28,227 nucleotides of DNA, from the NCBI GenBank assembly GCA_027382625.1, contig JAJKFJ010023848.1, positions 1-28,227 of the forward strand. Direction: 5' to 3'. A model generated the notes under the pieces. It did no database searches and was not told the origin of the DNA. It saw only the letters and a program-made list of their open reading frames with translations. Below are positions 9,530 through 17,991 of this stretch, one piece after another. Each line of letters opens with the position of its first letter. Position 1 is the stretch's first letter. A program made the position numbers and the translations under genes. This stretch comes from Tetmemena sp. SeJ-2015 (Eukaryota > Ciliophora > Spirotrichea > Sporadotrichida > Oxytrichidae).

Positions 9530-9663
9530 ACCTCAAGCTCAAACTATGATTGCCCGCATGATTTGACGCATAAAATAATATAAAATCACAACTTAGACTT
9601 TCAACATCAAAAATCTGGTCAAATGTACAAAGAATATTTGTCTTCAATGACAGTGATTCCTCT
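9530..9663 (-). CDS. gene A fragment: beta-rich segment
   Basis: The minus strand reads SLSLKTNILCTFDQIFDVES, then LSCDFILFYASNHAGNHSLS, then TGA. The composition (N/S/F/I/L with occasional Cys) matches other gene A fragments. The antisense plus frame is open through here too, so confidence is modest. Confidence 0.4.
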
Positions 9664-9721
9664 TATGGTAAATACTTAAATAATTAAAAAAAAGATAGCA
9701 ATCAATTATTTATCTAATAAA

Positions 9722-9900
9722 AAGTTATTGAGCTTCCAAGTTAGGTCAAGCAGGGATAACTATTAGGAACACATATAAAATTAAATGCCATTTAGTGCAG
9801 CTCCCATCCTTAGCAATGTTTATAATTTTAAATAGCGTAATAATTTGGGGGACACATTTTACACTCCAGAGGATTTATTGAGTTTATTACCATGAACACA
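9722..9900 (-). CDS. gene A fragment: Cys-rich (furin/GF-receptor-like) segment
   Basis: The minus strand reads FMVINSINPLECKMCPPNYY, AIQNYKHCQGWELHQMAFNF and ICVPNSYPCLTQLGSSITF. The CxxCxxxYYAIxxxxHC spacing is characteristic of Cys-rich furin-like/growth-factor-receptor repeats in ciliate surface proteins. It suggests that gene A combines Cys-rich modules with beta-helix repeats. The cysteine spacing argues for this strand against the long antisense frame. Domain assignment is by motif only. Confidence 0.55.
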
Positions 9901-9959
9901 TTAGCGAGAATAGATTCAAAAATCAATTTAATTAATAGATTATAATATTAATTGCTCCT

Positions 9960-10440
9960 TCAGTCAATATTTCTCTCTTTATGCGTATATTTTATTTTTA
10001 TCGTAAGATTTAGACTTTAGATATATAATTATAACCCTAAGAAGATTATAACTTATGTTTAAATTGTGAATATATAAAAAAAAATTCATATAAAAATATA
10101 TGCTGATTATAAAATGATCCTAAAATTAATTTATTAATCTCAAGATATCAATTATTAAGCCACTACCTTTTTAATTTCCAATAACCATACTGACAAGTCG
10201 AAGGAAATGATTAAGTAGATTTATTTTAATAAGAACTAAGTTGATACTGTAATTGGTTTTTGGAGTTCTTTGAGTATAAACTTAAATCACAATTAAAATT
10301 TACTCAAATTTTCCTATTTTTCTCATTCAAACTCAGAATATTAAATAGATTCTGATAAAAATAATACAAATATTAGAAATTATCTGCTACAAATGAGTTT
10401 TTATAAAGAGAGAGAGAGAGAGAAATATACAGTCAGTAAT
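9960..10440. other. AT-rich spacer with a GA microsatellite
   Basis: No supported coding between two Cys-rich gene A pieces. A short (GA)n run lies near 10409-10423. A plus-strand frame without TGA spans it, but it overlaps a clear Cys-rich minus segment further right and is judged spurious. Confidence 0.4.
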
Positions 10441-10775
10441 AAATTAGCTATTTTGCTTAACATATTAATTAAATTAATACTGATGTTGTTTTAAAATGGC
10501 GTAATTTATTTTATAATATAAATTAGCGCAAGAGATGCATGTTCGATCTTGATTACAATCTGAGCAAGTTTGATGACAACCTATTTTGATAGTAATTGTT
10601 TGATTATTTACTTGCAGTCTCTAATTATCTGAAAGAGTTATCTTCGTATAATATAGCGTGTCTAATTTTAATATTTTTAAAAAAGTTAGTCTGGGTTCAG
10701 ATACAAAATTGTATGAGTTAAGTTCTTTGCATCTAATTTTTAGGATTAAATGGCAAAAGAAAATACATGTATTTA
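10441..10775 (-). CDS. gene A fragment: beta-rich segment into a furin-like Cys motif
   Basis: The minus strand reads ILKIRCKELNSYNFVSEPRL, TFLKILKLDTLYYTKITLSD and NQRLQVNNQTITIKIGCHQT, ending in CHQTCSDCNQDRTCISC. The CxxxCxxCxxxxxCxxC array is the signature of furin-like repeats found in many ciliate membrane proteins. The frame is continuous over about 110 codons with TAA/TAG as Gln. This is the most upstream clear gene A piece; its true N-terminus was not found. It could belong to a separate gene from the beta-helix pieces below 7.4 kb. Confidence 0.6.
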
Positions 10776-10799
10776 GATAGTATGCTAACGGTTAGAAAT

Positions 10800-11950
10800 A
10801 ATTGTCCCTTCATTCTCAATTTAAAAAAATATGAAAACATAATATGTGGTCAATTAATATAGAGTCTAAAAAGCTAGAGCAGGATAATTAAACTTATTAA
10901 CTTGAGTTACTTTGTATTGAGCAAGTATAAATAAATTAAGAATTTAAGCAAATATCAAATAAACTTCACATATTTTCATTTATAAATAGTACCTAATTTT
11001 AATTAAATCTATTGACACAAACTTAATAATGAAGCATTAATTAAATGAAAATACCACAGTGCTTAATCTAAATAATGATCGCCTTAATTGTAAAAGGGAT
11101 TTTTATGAGATATTACAATTGGATAATTTTTTTAAAATGAATCATAATATTTACTTCTTGTTTGATATAAATAAAAATAATATGAGTTGTTATCTAAAAT
11201 GTTAATTTTCGTCAAGCATTCATTCGGGATTTTATAATACTTATATCACTTTAAGTTAAATCTCCAAATTTATAATTTAGTTAGCTGAGAGAATTTAAAT
11301 TAATTTTTTTTTAAAGACTAGAAAAATTCTTAAAACTTTTATTTTAAAAGTTAACTTAGTTAAAGTAGTGTAGGTCATAGAATTAAATACAAAAATTATC
11401 TTAGTAATAAACTAATGTTAAAATAATCTATAATTTTTTAATTTACCATTAGTTTTATTATCTTGAAATCTCTTCTCTTTCAGCAAGTATAAATATAAAA
11501 GAAAATTAAAAATCTAATTTTACTTATTTATAAAATAACGTTTTATAAATGTTATAATCACTTTGTACTCTGGAAAATAAAAATTTTAGACTTTAATTAA
11601 TTTTTAAATAATTTTCATGATTAAATTAGCATTAGATTATATTTTGTATAAGATTCTTTCCATAAGTACAGATTAAAATAATAAAATTAAGTGCAATAAA
11701 TGGTGAAAATTTTGTAATTTAAATTCTTAAAGTTTAAAATGGTTCATCATTAAATTAATCAAACTCTGCATACTTATAATATAAATATACAAATTGAATA
11801 TTAATTCTTCATATTTCTAAGGAGTATAAATCATTGTAAAAATTTAATGTAGAAAATATATTATGTATTAATACTTATCAGTTACACTTGTATTATTAAA
11901 CTTTTTAGGTATATTAGTTTTACTAAATGAAGTATGAAATCATAAAGAGG
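10800..11950. other. AT-rich stretch without a gene
   Basis: More than 1.1 kb of very AT-rich DNA between the end of gene B and the first clear gene A fragment. I see no Cys motif, TIR element or splice-linked frame. Probably intergenic or germline-limited. Confidence 0.4.
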
Positions 11951-11954
11951 CATC

Positions 11955-12787
11955 TCACTAAAGCTTCTATTCTTCTTCTTCAGTTTCAGGATCTAGGCCA
12001 AAACATTCTTTATAATTGAGGTTTAAAAATAAAGTAAAGTAGATAAGTGTTTCTGTTTTGTTTTTGATGATTGCTAAATTAACTCTTAAAAGAATTAGTC
12101 TTAGGTTAACGAGGCTCAAACATCAAATTCTATAATTTATTTTTCTACCTGTTTGAAGGTGTCTCGTTTTAGTCTGTCTAAGACTAGTTTAATAAAAAAA
12201 AAACTAAATAAGTTTAAAAGTTGGTCTGCTAAGAAATATATTGGTTATGTAAATACTTAACATTGATATTAAATTTACAAATAATAGAAATAATTAAGTT
12301 TATATCCTTCTCTTTAAGTCTCTTTTAGCTGTTAAAACCAGGGGAAAAAATTTCTTTAGTGTTTTATTTTTCTGATAGATCTGAAATTCTGGAGTCACCC
12401 ATTATCTTATTATTCATTAAATGAGTCTTTCGCTTTCCTTAAGTCTTTACGATTTCAATATCTTTTCTGTCTTGATTCTTTGATGATTTAAAAATATTAT
12501 TAAAGTAGCTAATCTTCAAAGCATTTAAAAAATCTTAACTCAATAATTCTTCTGATTTATATGAAATTTTAGTTAAAATAAATCATAATGAGTGTGGTGA
12601 GCTATTTTAAAAAATGTTTGACATTGATGCTTCTGGGTGAATTTTTGGTATGATGAGCTTAGATTTGCTATTTTCCAATTATTTTCTGTTGTTCTTTTAT
12701 TTCTATTTAGATTTTTTGCTTATTTTTTAGAAGTCGTCAAATTTAGAAAAAGATAAGTCTTTTTTCACTTTATCCAGATCGCTTTAA
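11955..12787 (-). CDS. gene B, C-terminal tail segment (basic, Ser/Gln-rich)
   Basis: The minus strand from 12787 reads QSDLDKVKKDLSFSKFDDFQ, then KISKKSKQKQKNNRKQLENS and LIIPKIHPEASMSNIFQNSS. Beyond a TGA-containing 36-bp interruption (12553-12588, TCA at both ends) it continues LSQDFLNALKISYFNNIFKS and IEIVKTQGKRKTHLMNNKIM. A last piece reads ECFGLDPETEEEEQKLQ and ends in TGA at 11955-11957; one more frame adjustment near 12015 is needed to reach it. The segment is hydrophilic with no membrane helix, which suits the cytoplasmic tail of gene B. It is in frame with the upstream tail piece only after removal of repeat M1-b. Confidence 0.6.
12553..12588 (-). other. 36-bp micro-IES with TCA repeats (candidate)
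   Basis: The minus strand reads ..SSPHS, then a 36-bp AT-rich insert containing TGA, then EELLSQDF in the same phase. TCA lies at both borders (plus-strand TGA at 12553-12555 and 12589-12591). It has no GT donor, so it does not look like an intron. Deleting one TCA plus the insert removes the stop. A 3-bp repeat is weak evidence on its own. Confidence 0.4.
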
Positions 12788-13195
12788 TATAGTAAGAATT
12801 TTAATTAAAATCAGTGTTTGGTTAAAATAATATTTGGAGAGTTTCAAATGGCGACTGTTGAAATCGTAGATTCAACCTCTGATCTGTAGCTTCTTCGATT
12901 GCTTATTAAAATTAATATGATTTTCTTCTTTAATCTTCACCACAGCATCTCACAGCAGCAAGATATGACTCGCTCACACTTCATCATCCTCATCATCGTC
13001 TAAACTTGTGCCGCTTATAACTCAGTAGTGAGCGCTCTCACAAAAAAGTTACAAGGATAAAAAGTTCTTAAAATTTTATGCTGAATCGAATGGTATAATA
13101 ATTATTAAAATTGGAAATACTTCAACTGCAACTCATTTATTCCATTTTCATTTAATTTCCAATTTTATTATCTTTGTATTAAATTCTCAGCTATA
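12788..13195 (+). mobile_element. M1-b: TA-bounded TIR element inside gene B, copy 2
   Basis: This is the best-preserved copy, 408 bp including both TAs. The left end TATAGTAA and the right end (opposite strand) TATAGCTG both fit TAYAGYNR exactly. TIRs extend to about 18 bp (..GAATTTTAATT / ..GAATTTAAT). Removing it to one TA deletes 406 bp (not a multiple of three) and brings ..PKLNQSYD and YQSDLDKVKK.. into one frame in gene B, with codon TAT spanning the junction. Without removal the frame ends in TGA inside the right terminus. An internal plus-strand frame (12849-13085) is too short for a transposase. I infer a Tc1/mariner-like MITE eliminated as an IES. Confidence 0.85.
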
Positions 13196-13427
13196 ATCAT
13201 AACTCTAGTTGAGTTTAGGCTAGTGAAATTGCATACTGTCCTGTTAATTATTATCATAAAAGCTTTAAACCTTTTTGCCCTTTTTCTTTTTCTATGATTG
13301 CTTCCTGAAGCTTGAAAATTATTTGATATCAGGGGTATTGGACTCTGTCATCACAGAAGTATTTTTTCCTACTGTAGATCTGAAGACTGAATTATTTAAG
13401 GATTTAGTGAATTCCAATGCCTCTCTA
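13196..13427 (-). CDS. gene B, tail segment upstream of M1-b
   Basis: The minus strand reads REALEFTKSLNNSVFRSTVG, KNTSVMTESNTPDIKQFSSF, RKQSQKKKKGKKVQSFYDNN and QQDSMQFHQPKLNQSYD, open right up to the TA boundary of repeat M1-b. The Ser/Thr-rich then poly-Lys composition suits a cytoplasmic tail following the last membrane helix. Gln is mostly encoded by TAA/TAG. The upstream border with the membrane segment (near 13755) is an AT-rich gap of about 320 bp. Confidence 0.65.
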
Positions 13428-13754
13428 TAGTTACTAATTTAAATAGAAAAGATATTTAACTAATGAATTTTATATTGAAATAGCACAGTCAGCTGAATTG
13501 ATATTTAGTTGAATATTTTACAATTTATATAATCATTTTACAATTTAGCTAAATTTAGTACTTTGATTAGAATCCTCTTTTCAATTAGTAAATTATTTTT
13601 TCCTAATTTTCTTTCTTTATAATGGATAAATATTGAATAACAGTAGGCTTTATATTATGTTAATTTATCTCAGTTTCAACGAAAAAAATTATTACTCTTT
13701 AATTATTATTAAATTGCCTTTTTAATTTGGTCTTGACTATAATTATTAAATTAA
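13428..13754. other. AT-rich spacer in gene B (probable IES)
   Basis: About 320 bp between the membrane-helix segment and the tail segment of gene B. It contains TGA in every minus frame and is much more AT-rich than its flanks. A GAATTCA occurs near both borders, but collapsing it does not give the right phase, so the exact junction is unresolved. Confidence 0.4.
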
Positions 13755-14116
13755 CTGAATTCTTAAAATTTATAATGTCAGGGGGTTTAAATGGCATAAG
13801 AATTCTCTCGATCTGGTATTTTATAATGACAAGAATAGGTATCTTTGTTTATCCTAGCAAACAAACCCAAAGCAGCAGAAGAAATTTAGCATTGAAAAAG
13901 ATAATAAGTACGAGCACACCAGTCTTTATTTAGTCTGTGATTTCTGCACTCAAAAAGAAAAGTGAACCAAACAATAAAGATATTATAGAAAGGAACAGTC
14001 TCTGCTCTAAGATATTGATTGTAGGGTTTTTATAAGGCTTAACAATATTACTCAATTGTAAAAGAACTGTGGTTAGTGTCAGACCTGCAAACAGCTAAAA
14101 TATAGGCTTGTATGTA
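13755..14116 (-). CDS. gene B, C-terminal transmembrane segment
   Basis: The minus strand reads KPIFQLFAGLTLTTVLLQLS, NIVKPYKNPTINILEQRLFL, SIISLLFGSLFFLSAEITDQ and IKTGVLVLIIFFNAKFLLLL, then QIERILMPFKPPDIINF. Three hydrophobic helices are visible. The 'KPYxNPxxNxLE' motif between helices is one I recognise from the C-terminal membrane domain of a large ciliate-specific family of Cys-rich/transmembrane proteins, usually annotated only as 'transmembrane protein'. Function is unknown; a surface or channel-like role is speculation. Confidence 0.7.
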
Positions 14117-14119
14117 TAA

Positions 14120-14655
14120 AATAAGAACTTAAAAAGAAATTTAATCTCTTTTTAAACCTTTAAAAATTTAAAGTAATATAAGGAAAAATTTAAAGCAAAA
14201 TAACTTTTAAAAAAAAGAACAAGCAAAACTTTATATCCAATTAGGGAGAGAGTATATTGAGCAAGAATTGCGATTTGAATTATGTAAACATCCTTTTACT
14301 TGAGGAGTATTTTTAGAATTTTTGTGAGTAATAAATTTATAGAAATGCAAAAGATAGCTTAATTTCTGCTAAATGAAACCCCTAAAGTAACAAAAAGGTA
14401 AGTATTTTAATTAAATATTATGAAAATAATGCGATTATAGAAAGCTCTCTTTATTTTCTTGATTGAAGTCAGTATTTATCTTAAATGCCATGTTAATTAA
14501 ATTTTTGAAAAGAGGAGTTTGTTTTGTTGGACATGAATAAATTTTTACCTGAATGAAGGTATAAATTCTATTTTTAAAAAGACAAATTTCTAAAAATAAA
14601 CTTAACAGTCATAATATAACAAACAATTTAATTCAGAAGATTAGTTTAAAATATC
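14120..14655. other. AT-rich interruption within gene B
   Basis: Lies between the membrane segments at 14.7-15.1 kb and 13.8-14.1 kb. The minus strand is TGA-free for part of it (a hydrophobic run including DVYIIQIAILAQYTLSLIGY near 14260-14320), so some may be coding. The expected family order would join the two flanking membrane segments directly. I regard most of it as an IES. Confidence 0.35.
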
Positions 14656-14656
14656 A

Positions 14657-15073
14657 CCTAATTTGGCACTATCTATGAAATATGATTTTTTACATTTATG
14701 TGCTAAGAAAGACATTGATAGAGACTAGAATAATTTTGAAACCTGTGATAATAAATTCCCAATAAAAAGCTTTTTTGTGAAGTCCCTGATACACCATTTT
14801 ATATTTGTGGAGCACTTATTCTTCATGTAAATTTTCCTTCTCCTTATATAATTGTCTAAATACTAACAAGGGTGCTCCTATTACTAAAGTGAGTATCAAA
14901 TAAAATATCAATGGGAGACCAATTCCCACACTCCAGTTTAAGTGTTTAGCAGACCAGCATTGAATTTAGATGTCATATCTAAGCCAGAACTCGTCTTTGT
15001 CTAGTTCCTAACAGTTATACAGCTAGAAAATGTACTTCGTAATTGTTGGGTGAAGTGTGAACAAAACTTAATA
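14657..15073 (-). CDS. gene B, central membrane segment with Cys loop
   Basis: The minus strand reads VYQVLFTLHPTITKYIFQLY, NCQELDKDEFWLRYDIQIQC, WSAKHLNWSVGIGLPLIFYL, ILTLVIGAPLLVFRQLYKEK and ending FYWEFIITGFKIILVSINVF. The 'LHPTITxxIFxLxxCxExD...WLxxDxxIxCW...H' pattern, followed by a long hydrophobic helix and 'YWExI', is the most diagnostic part of the ciliate Cys-rich transmembrane family. It is contiguous over at least 130 codons with TAA/TAG as Gln. The right edge joins the 15.2-15.4 kb segment through a putative IES with GTA at both ends. Confidence 0.75.
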
Positions 15074-15228
15074 TACAATAAAGAGATACAATTAAAGATT
15101 AAGTCTAATTTTATTCGAATCGTTTTCCTTCAAATTTTATACTGCAAATTTGTACATTCCTACTTTTTTAATTTGAAATATAGTTTGCTTTAAATAATAT
15201 TAAAAGAAAAATATATTTTATTAACTAC
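15074..15228 (-). other. about 150-bp IES candidate in gene B
   Basis: GTA (minus strand) occurs at 15226-15228 and again at 15074-15076. Collapsing the 152 bp between them joins ..RQRVILTLIV to VYQVLFTLHPTITK in frame, giving the continuity seen in this protein family. The interior is AT-rich and holds a TGA near 15140. The repeat is only 3 bp, so the exact borders are uncertain. Confidence 0.45.
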
Positions 15229-15456
15229 GATTAACGTGAGAATAACTCTTTGTCTAGTGAGAATAGCATTTTTTTCATTGATATTTTCATTTATTAGAGT
15301 TTTTGTTCTTTATCTATAAGCTTATACCTTCCCATAGAGATATTGAAAAAAGAGTAGATTAGAAATGCAAACGAATGGAATCACACATATCACAATTACA
15401 AAAATAATAGTGACGTATTTAATTGCTTTAACGTATAGAACAGAGAATCCTGAGTC
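15226..15456 (-). CDS. gene B, membrane segment
   Basis: The minus strand reads DSGFSVLYVKAIKYVTIIFV, IVICVIPFVCISNLLFFQYL, YGKVQAYRQRTKTLINENIN and EKNAILTRQRVILTLIV. One long hydrophobic helix is followed by a basic cytoplasmic loop. In this protein family the 'C-F/L-DSG..' stretch directly follows the segment ending VSVQCLFD, which here lies 600 bp upstream at 16061, so an IES separates them. Confidence 0.65.
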
Positions 15457-16063
15457 CTAGTATTGATTAAAAAGAATCATAATAATACTTTTATAAATAT
15501 TTTCATGAAATTAGTAATATTATAAGCTTTTATAGGATGAATATGAATGGGTTAGAGAGAATGCAAAAAAAAGAGATTTATAAACAATCTTATAGTTAAA
15601 TTAATTAGGACGTCACAAGAAAAGTAACTGCATCAAATCTTTAATTGCGTACCTTAACCTAACTATATCGGCTGTTATTTAAACTTTGTTGGACATCTCT
15701 TATTTATTTCCCAACTTTGCTCTTTAAAAAACTATTTTTCCTCTAATTAATTTTCTTCATCTTCCTCTATTTCATAATCATCTTATATATTTTTTCAAAT
15801 ATTTGTACTGATTTTTTTGCTACTTCTATTGTTTTTATTGCTGCTAGAAATATTGCTCGAAAAAAAAAAATTGAAAAAAGAGTTTTTCTTGCCAGTTTAA
15901 AACTTCGGAATAAAAAAGTAATCATTATGCGTTAATCATTAGGACATCAGGTTTTCAATCACAGTCTACTATTTAATTTATCTTCAATATCTCTTACCTC
16001 AGATTTTCCTTTCGTATTCATCCTATATTACTAAAAATAAACTATAAAATATTAGGATATGTC
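15457..16063 (-). other. about 607-bp IES candidate in gene B
   Basis: GAC (minus strand) lies at 16061-16063 and 15454-15456. Collapsing them gives ..VSVQCLFDSGFSVLYVKAIK.., matching the expected order of this protein family. The interruption contains element M2-b. A 3-bp repeat is weak by itself; the protein-level join is the better argument. Confidence 0.5.
15531..16027. mobile_element. M2-b: TA-bounded element with related TIRs, inside a gene B IES
   Basis: The left end TATAGGATGAATATGAATGG at 15531 and the right end (opposite strand) TATAGGATGAATACGAAAGG at 16027 match at 18 of 20 positions. Both begin with TA. The terminal motif is shared with M2-a at 7557-7940, while the interiors do not obviously align. 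It lies wholly inside the interruption between two gene B membrane segments. The interior includes an acidic minus-strand frame (DDYEIEEDEENQLEEKQFFK near 15790) ending in TGA; whether this is coding is unclear. Likely a MITE-type insertion in, or forming most of, an IES. Confidence 0.55.
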
Positions 16064-16750
16064 AAAAAGGCATTACACACTAACTATACTGTCAAACACA
16101 CTTCCAATCTAATTAAGCATGCTTGTGAAATTCTCCAAATAAGATGGAAGTTACAAGTTAAAAGCAGCAGCAGAAGATATAATTTGAAAATAGTTTGTTC
16201 CTATTCTTAGCAAGACATTGATAAAATTGATTGCAACTTTAATATAATAATAAATGATTTCATTCTCTTTTTTAGATCTCTGATTGAAGAATATCAAAAG
16301 ACTAAGCACTACTAGATAGAGTAGATAGAAACCTACAAGAGTAAGTATGGATAGAGTTTTGGATGAGCACTCTCCACACTCAGAATTAGAAAGCTTAATA
16401 AGTTGCACACCATTAACTTGTTAGCAAACTTCACAAATATTTCCACCGTACCCTGTTTAAAATATATGATTTTGCATTATTCATTAGGATCTTTAGTCAA
16501 TGGTGATATTGCCTTGCCGATGCAGGCAGCTTTATTATTGCACTCATGAATTTAAGAGGAGTAAAAAGAAGATCTCCAGAATCCTTAAAATGGGACAATT
16601 TCGTATTTTTCAGGACACTCTGCATTTGCCACACATTCATAGCATTCTAGAGAGCTTTAAATAAAAACTTGACGAAAAAGAATAATATCCGACATCACAG
16701 GGATCACATTCTTGATTGAATTCGACTTCTCCCTCAATGCATGACCTGAA
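16061..16750 (-). CDS. gene B, Cys-rich ectodomain into first membrane helix
   Basis: The minus strand reads RSCIEGEVEFNQECDPCDVG, SLECYECVANAECPEKYEIV, FQGFWRSSFYSSQIHECNNK and AACIGKAISPLTKDPNEQC. After a small frame jump it continues GYGGNICEVCQQVNGVQLIK, SNSECGECSSKTLSILTLVG, FYLLYLVVLSLLIFFNQRSK and FNLQLPSYLENFTSMLNQIG, ending VSVQCLFD. The Cys spacing (CxxCxxGYYS.., GYGGxxCxxC) is EGF/furin-like, followed by one membrane helix. Two small frame corrections are needed, near 16650 and at 16456-16469 (14 bp with TTT/AAA repeats). Known as a ciliate transmembrane family; role unknown. Confidence 0.75.
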
Positions 16751-17126
16751 GTTAAGCTTTATAATATCATAAAAACTAGAGAATTAATAAATAAATAGAT
16801 TAAATTTTAAGAAAATGAGATTACTTTAGGTAGGTTATTGTATTTAAATAACTTTATTAGCATTTATTTATAGAAAAATACAGCTCACATATATTAGAAA
16901 GTTGAATTTATCTTTGTCTTTTTAGTTGAAACAACATCTACTCAGGCAAGCACTTAATCATCTAGTATAACACTTTAGCTAATATGATAAGAGCTGCTCT
17001 GCTAAGATATACGAATAAAAAAGCATACTCTCTATAAATGCAGACTTGCTATTCTTAAAGAAAAAATTTAGCCCTGTCTCGCTCTTATCTGCTTGAAGTA
17101 TCGAAAGATGGAGCAAGAAAGAGAAT
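16751..17126. other. region upstream of the gene B Cys-rich segment
   Basis: AT-rich with a moderately GC-richer patch at about 16920-17110. Several minus frames are open (for example EYAFLFVYLSRAALIILAKV), but none links clearly to the next segment. It may hold another gene B MDS or only IES sequence. Confidence 0.3.
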
Positions 17127-17444
17127 TATAGTTGGAATTTTAATTAAAATCGGTGATTGATTAAAATAATAAATGGAGAGTTGCAACTTAGTGTCAGTTG
17201 AAATCGCAGATTCACCCCCTGATCTGCAGCTTGTTCGATAGAGAATCAAAAGTTAATATGAGTTTCTTCTTTAATCATCTTCATAGCACCTCTCAACAGC
17301 GAAAAATGTCGCGCGCATTCTTCGTAATCTTCATCATCTAAACTTGTGTCGCTTATAACTCTTGACTGAACACTCCCACACAAAAGTTGCAAGGATGAAA
17401 AGTTCTTAAAATTTAATGCTTAATCGAATGGTTTAATTATTATT
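17127..17444 (+). mobile_element. M1-c: TIR element copy 3, truncated on the right
   Basis: The left end TATAGTTGGAATTTTAATTA at 17127 fits TAYAGYNR exactly. The body aligns with copies 1, 2 and 4 (CAGTTGAAATCGCAGATTCA near 17195; AAAAGTTGCAAGGATGAAAA near 17380; TTAATCGAATGGTTTAATTA at 17421-17440). The right-hand third seen in the other copies, with the CAACTATA terminus, is missing. Instead the copy runs into a (TAA)n tract and a GC-rich island, which suggests disruption by an insertion. Confidence 0.75.
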
Positions 17445-17466
17445 TAATAATAATAATAATAATAAT
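17445..17466 (+). repeat. (TAA)7 microsatellite
   Basis: About seven TAA units at the junction between M1-c and the GC-rich island. On the minus strand this is a (TTA)n tail at the end of the GC-rich segment, a pattern seen at the 3' ends of some non-LTR retroelements. Confidence 0.7.
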
Positions 17467-17980
17467 TAAAGGGAATTAAAGAGCCCCCGGCTTAAATAAG
17501 ATAGGCCGTGACGTCAATGATATTGCTGTGACGCACTTATCTGACGCACACAAACCTACCAGCCGAATAGGGATATTAAACACGTGCCACCCACCTCACA
17601 TTCTGAGCAGAAGCCCCCGTCTTCTGCAGACCATCCAAAAAAACCTAAAAGGAGAAAAAAAATCCGGTAGCTTCGGACCGAGAGCAAGTCACTGCTCCGT
17701 AGCGTCTGGCTTCGCTGTCCAACTGCATGACTGAGTGTTTGCCCATAGATCACATCCCTCCACGCCTACAAGGATTAGGAAGGTGAGTGGGAACCACTCA
17801 CCTTTGATTATATCTCCAGTGAGCAGCTCACCACCTTCCCCAGGGCTTCGGCTGCCATTATCCCTTGCCTCTTTTAAGCACTCACCCACCAGCCAACGGA
17901 TTACCAAACCATAAAGCCTTCAGGGAAAGGGCTACCGGTGCCTAGTGCCGGTCGTGTGCGTCCTGAATTTTAACTTTCTA
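17467..17980 (-). mobile_element. anomalous GC-rich island, possible truncated retroelement/SINE
   Basis: About 500 bp with near-even base composition in an AT-rich window. No conserved protein is recognised. A minus-strand frame reads WLVGECLKEARDNGSRSPGE but ends at TGA after about 70 codons. It contains strong structure: AAGGTGAGTGG-GAA-CCACTCACCTT (17780-17804), and ACCGG..CCGGT at 17934-17952. On the minus strand it ends in a (TTA)n tail. ATTTAATAATA occurs at 17442-17452 and 17981-17991, a possible 11-bp target-site duplication. This fits target-primed insertion of a minus-oriented, 5'-truncated element into copy M1-c. Alternatives are a structured RNA gene or foreign DNA. Confidence 0.4.
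17780..17804. repeat. perfect 11-bp inverted repeat with 3-nt loop
   Basis: AAGGTGAGTGG, then GAA, then CCACTCACCTT. A stable hairpin in either strand of RNA, inside the GC-rich island. It could be a structural RNA element or a hairpin terminator; nothing else around it decides. Confidence 0.7.
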
Positions 17981-17991
17981 ATTTAATAATA

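Noticed and set aside
9242..9895. Plus-strand frame of about 218 codons without TGA
   Set aside because: The antisense strand holds a clear Cys-rich motif (CKMCPPNYYAIQNYKHC) and other gene A-like runs. The plus frame is probably a by-product of rare TGA in AT-rich DNA.
10190..10562. Long plus-strand frame
   Set aside because: It overlaps the minus-strand furin-like array CHQTCSDCNQDRTCISC, which is far more specific.
17556..17907. Short frames on both strands in the GC-rich island as genes
   Set aside because: Composition-driven frames with no recognisable domain; they overlap each other on opposite strands.
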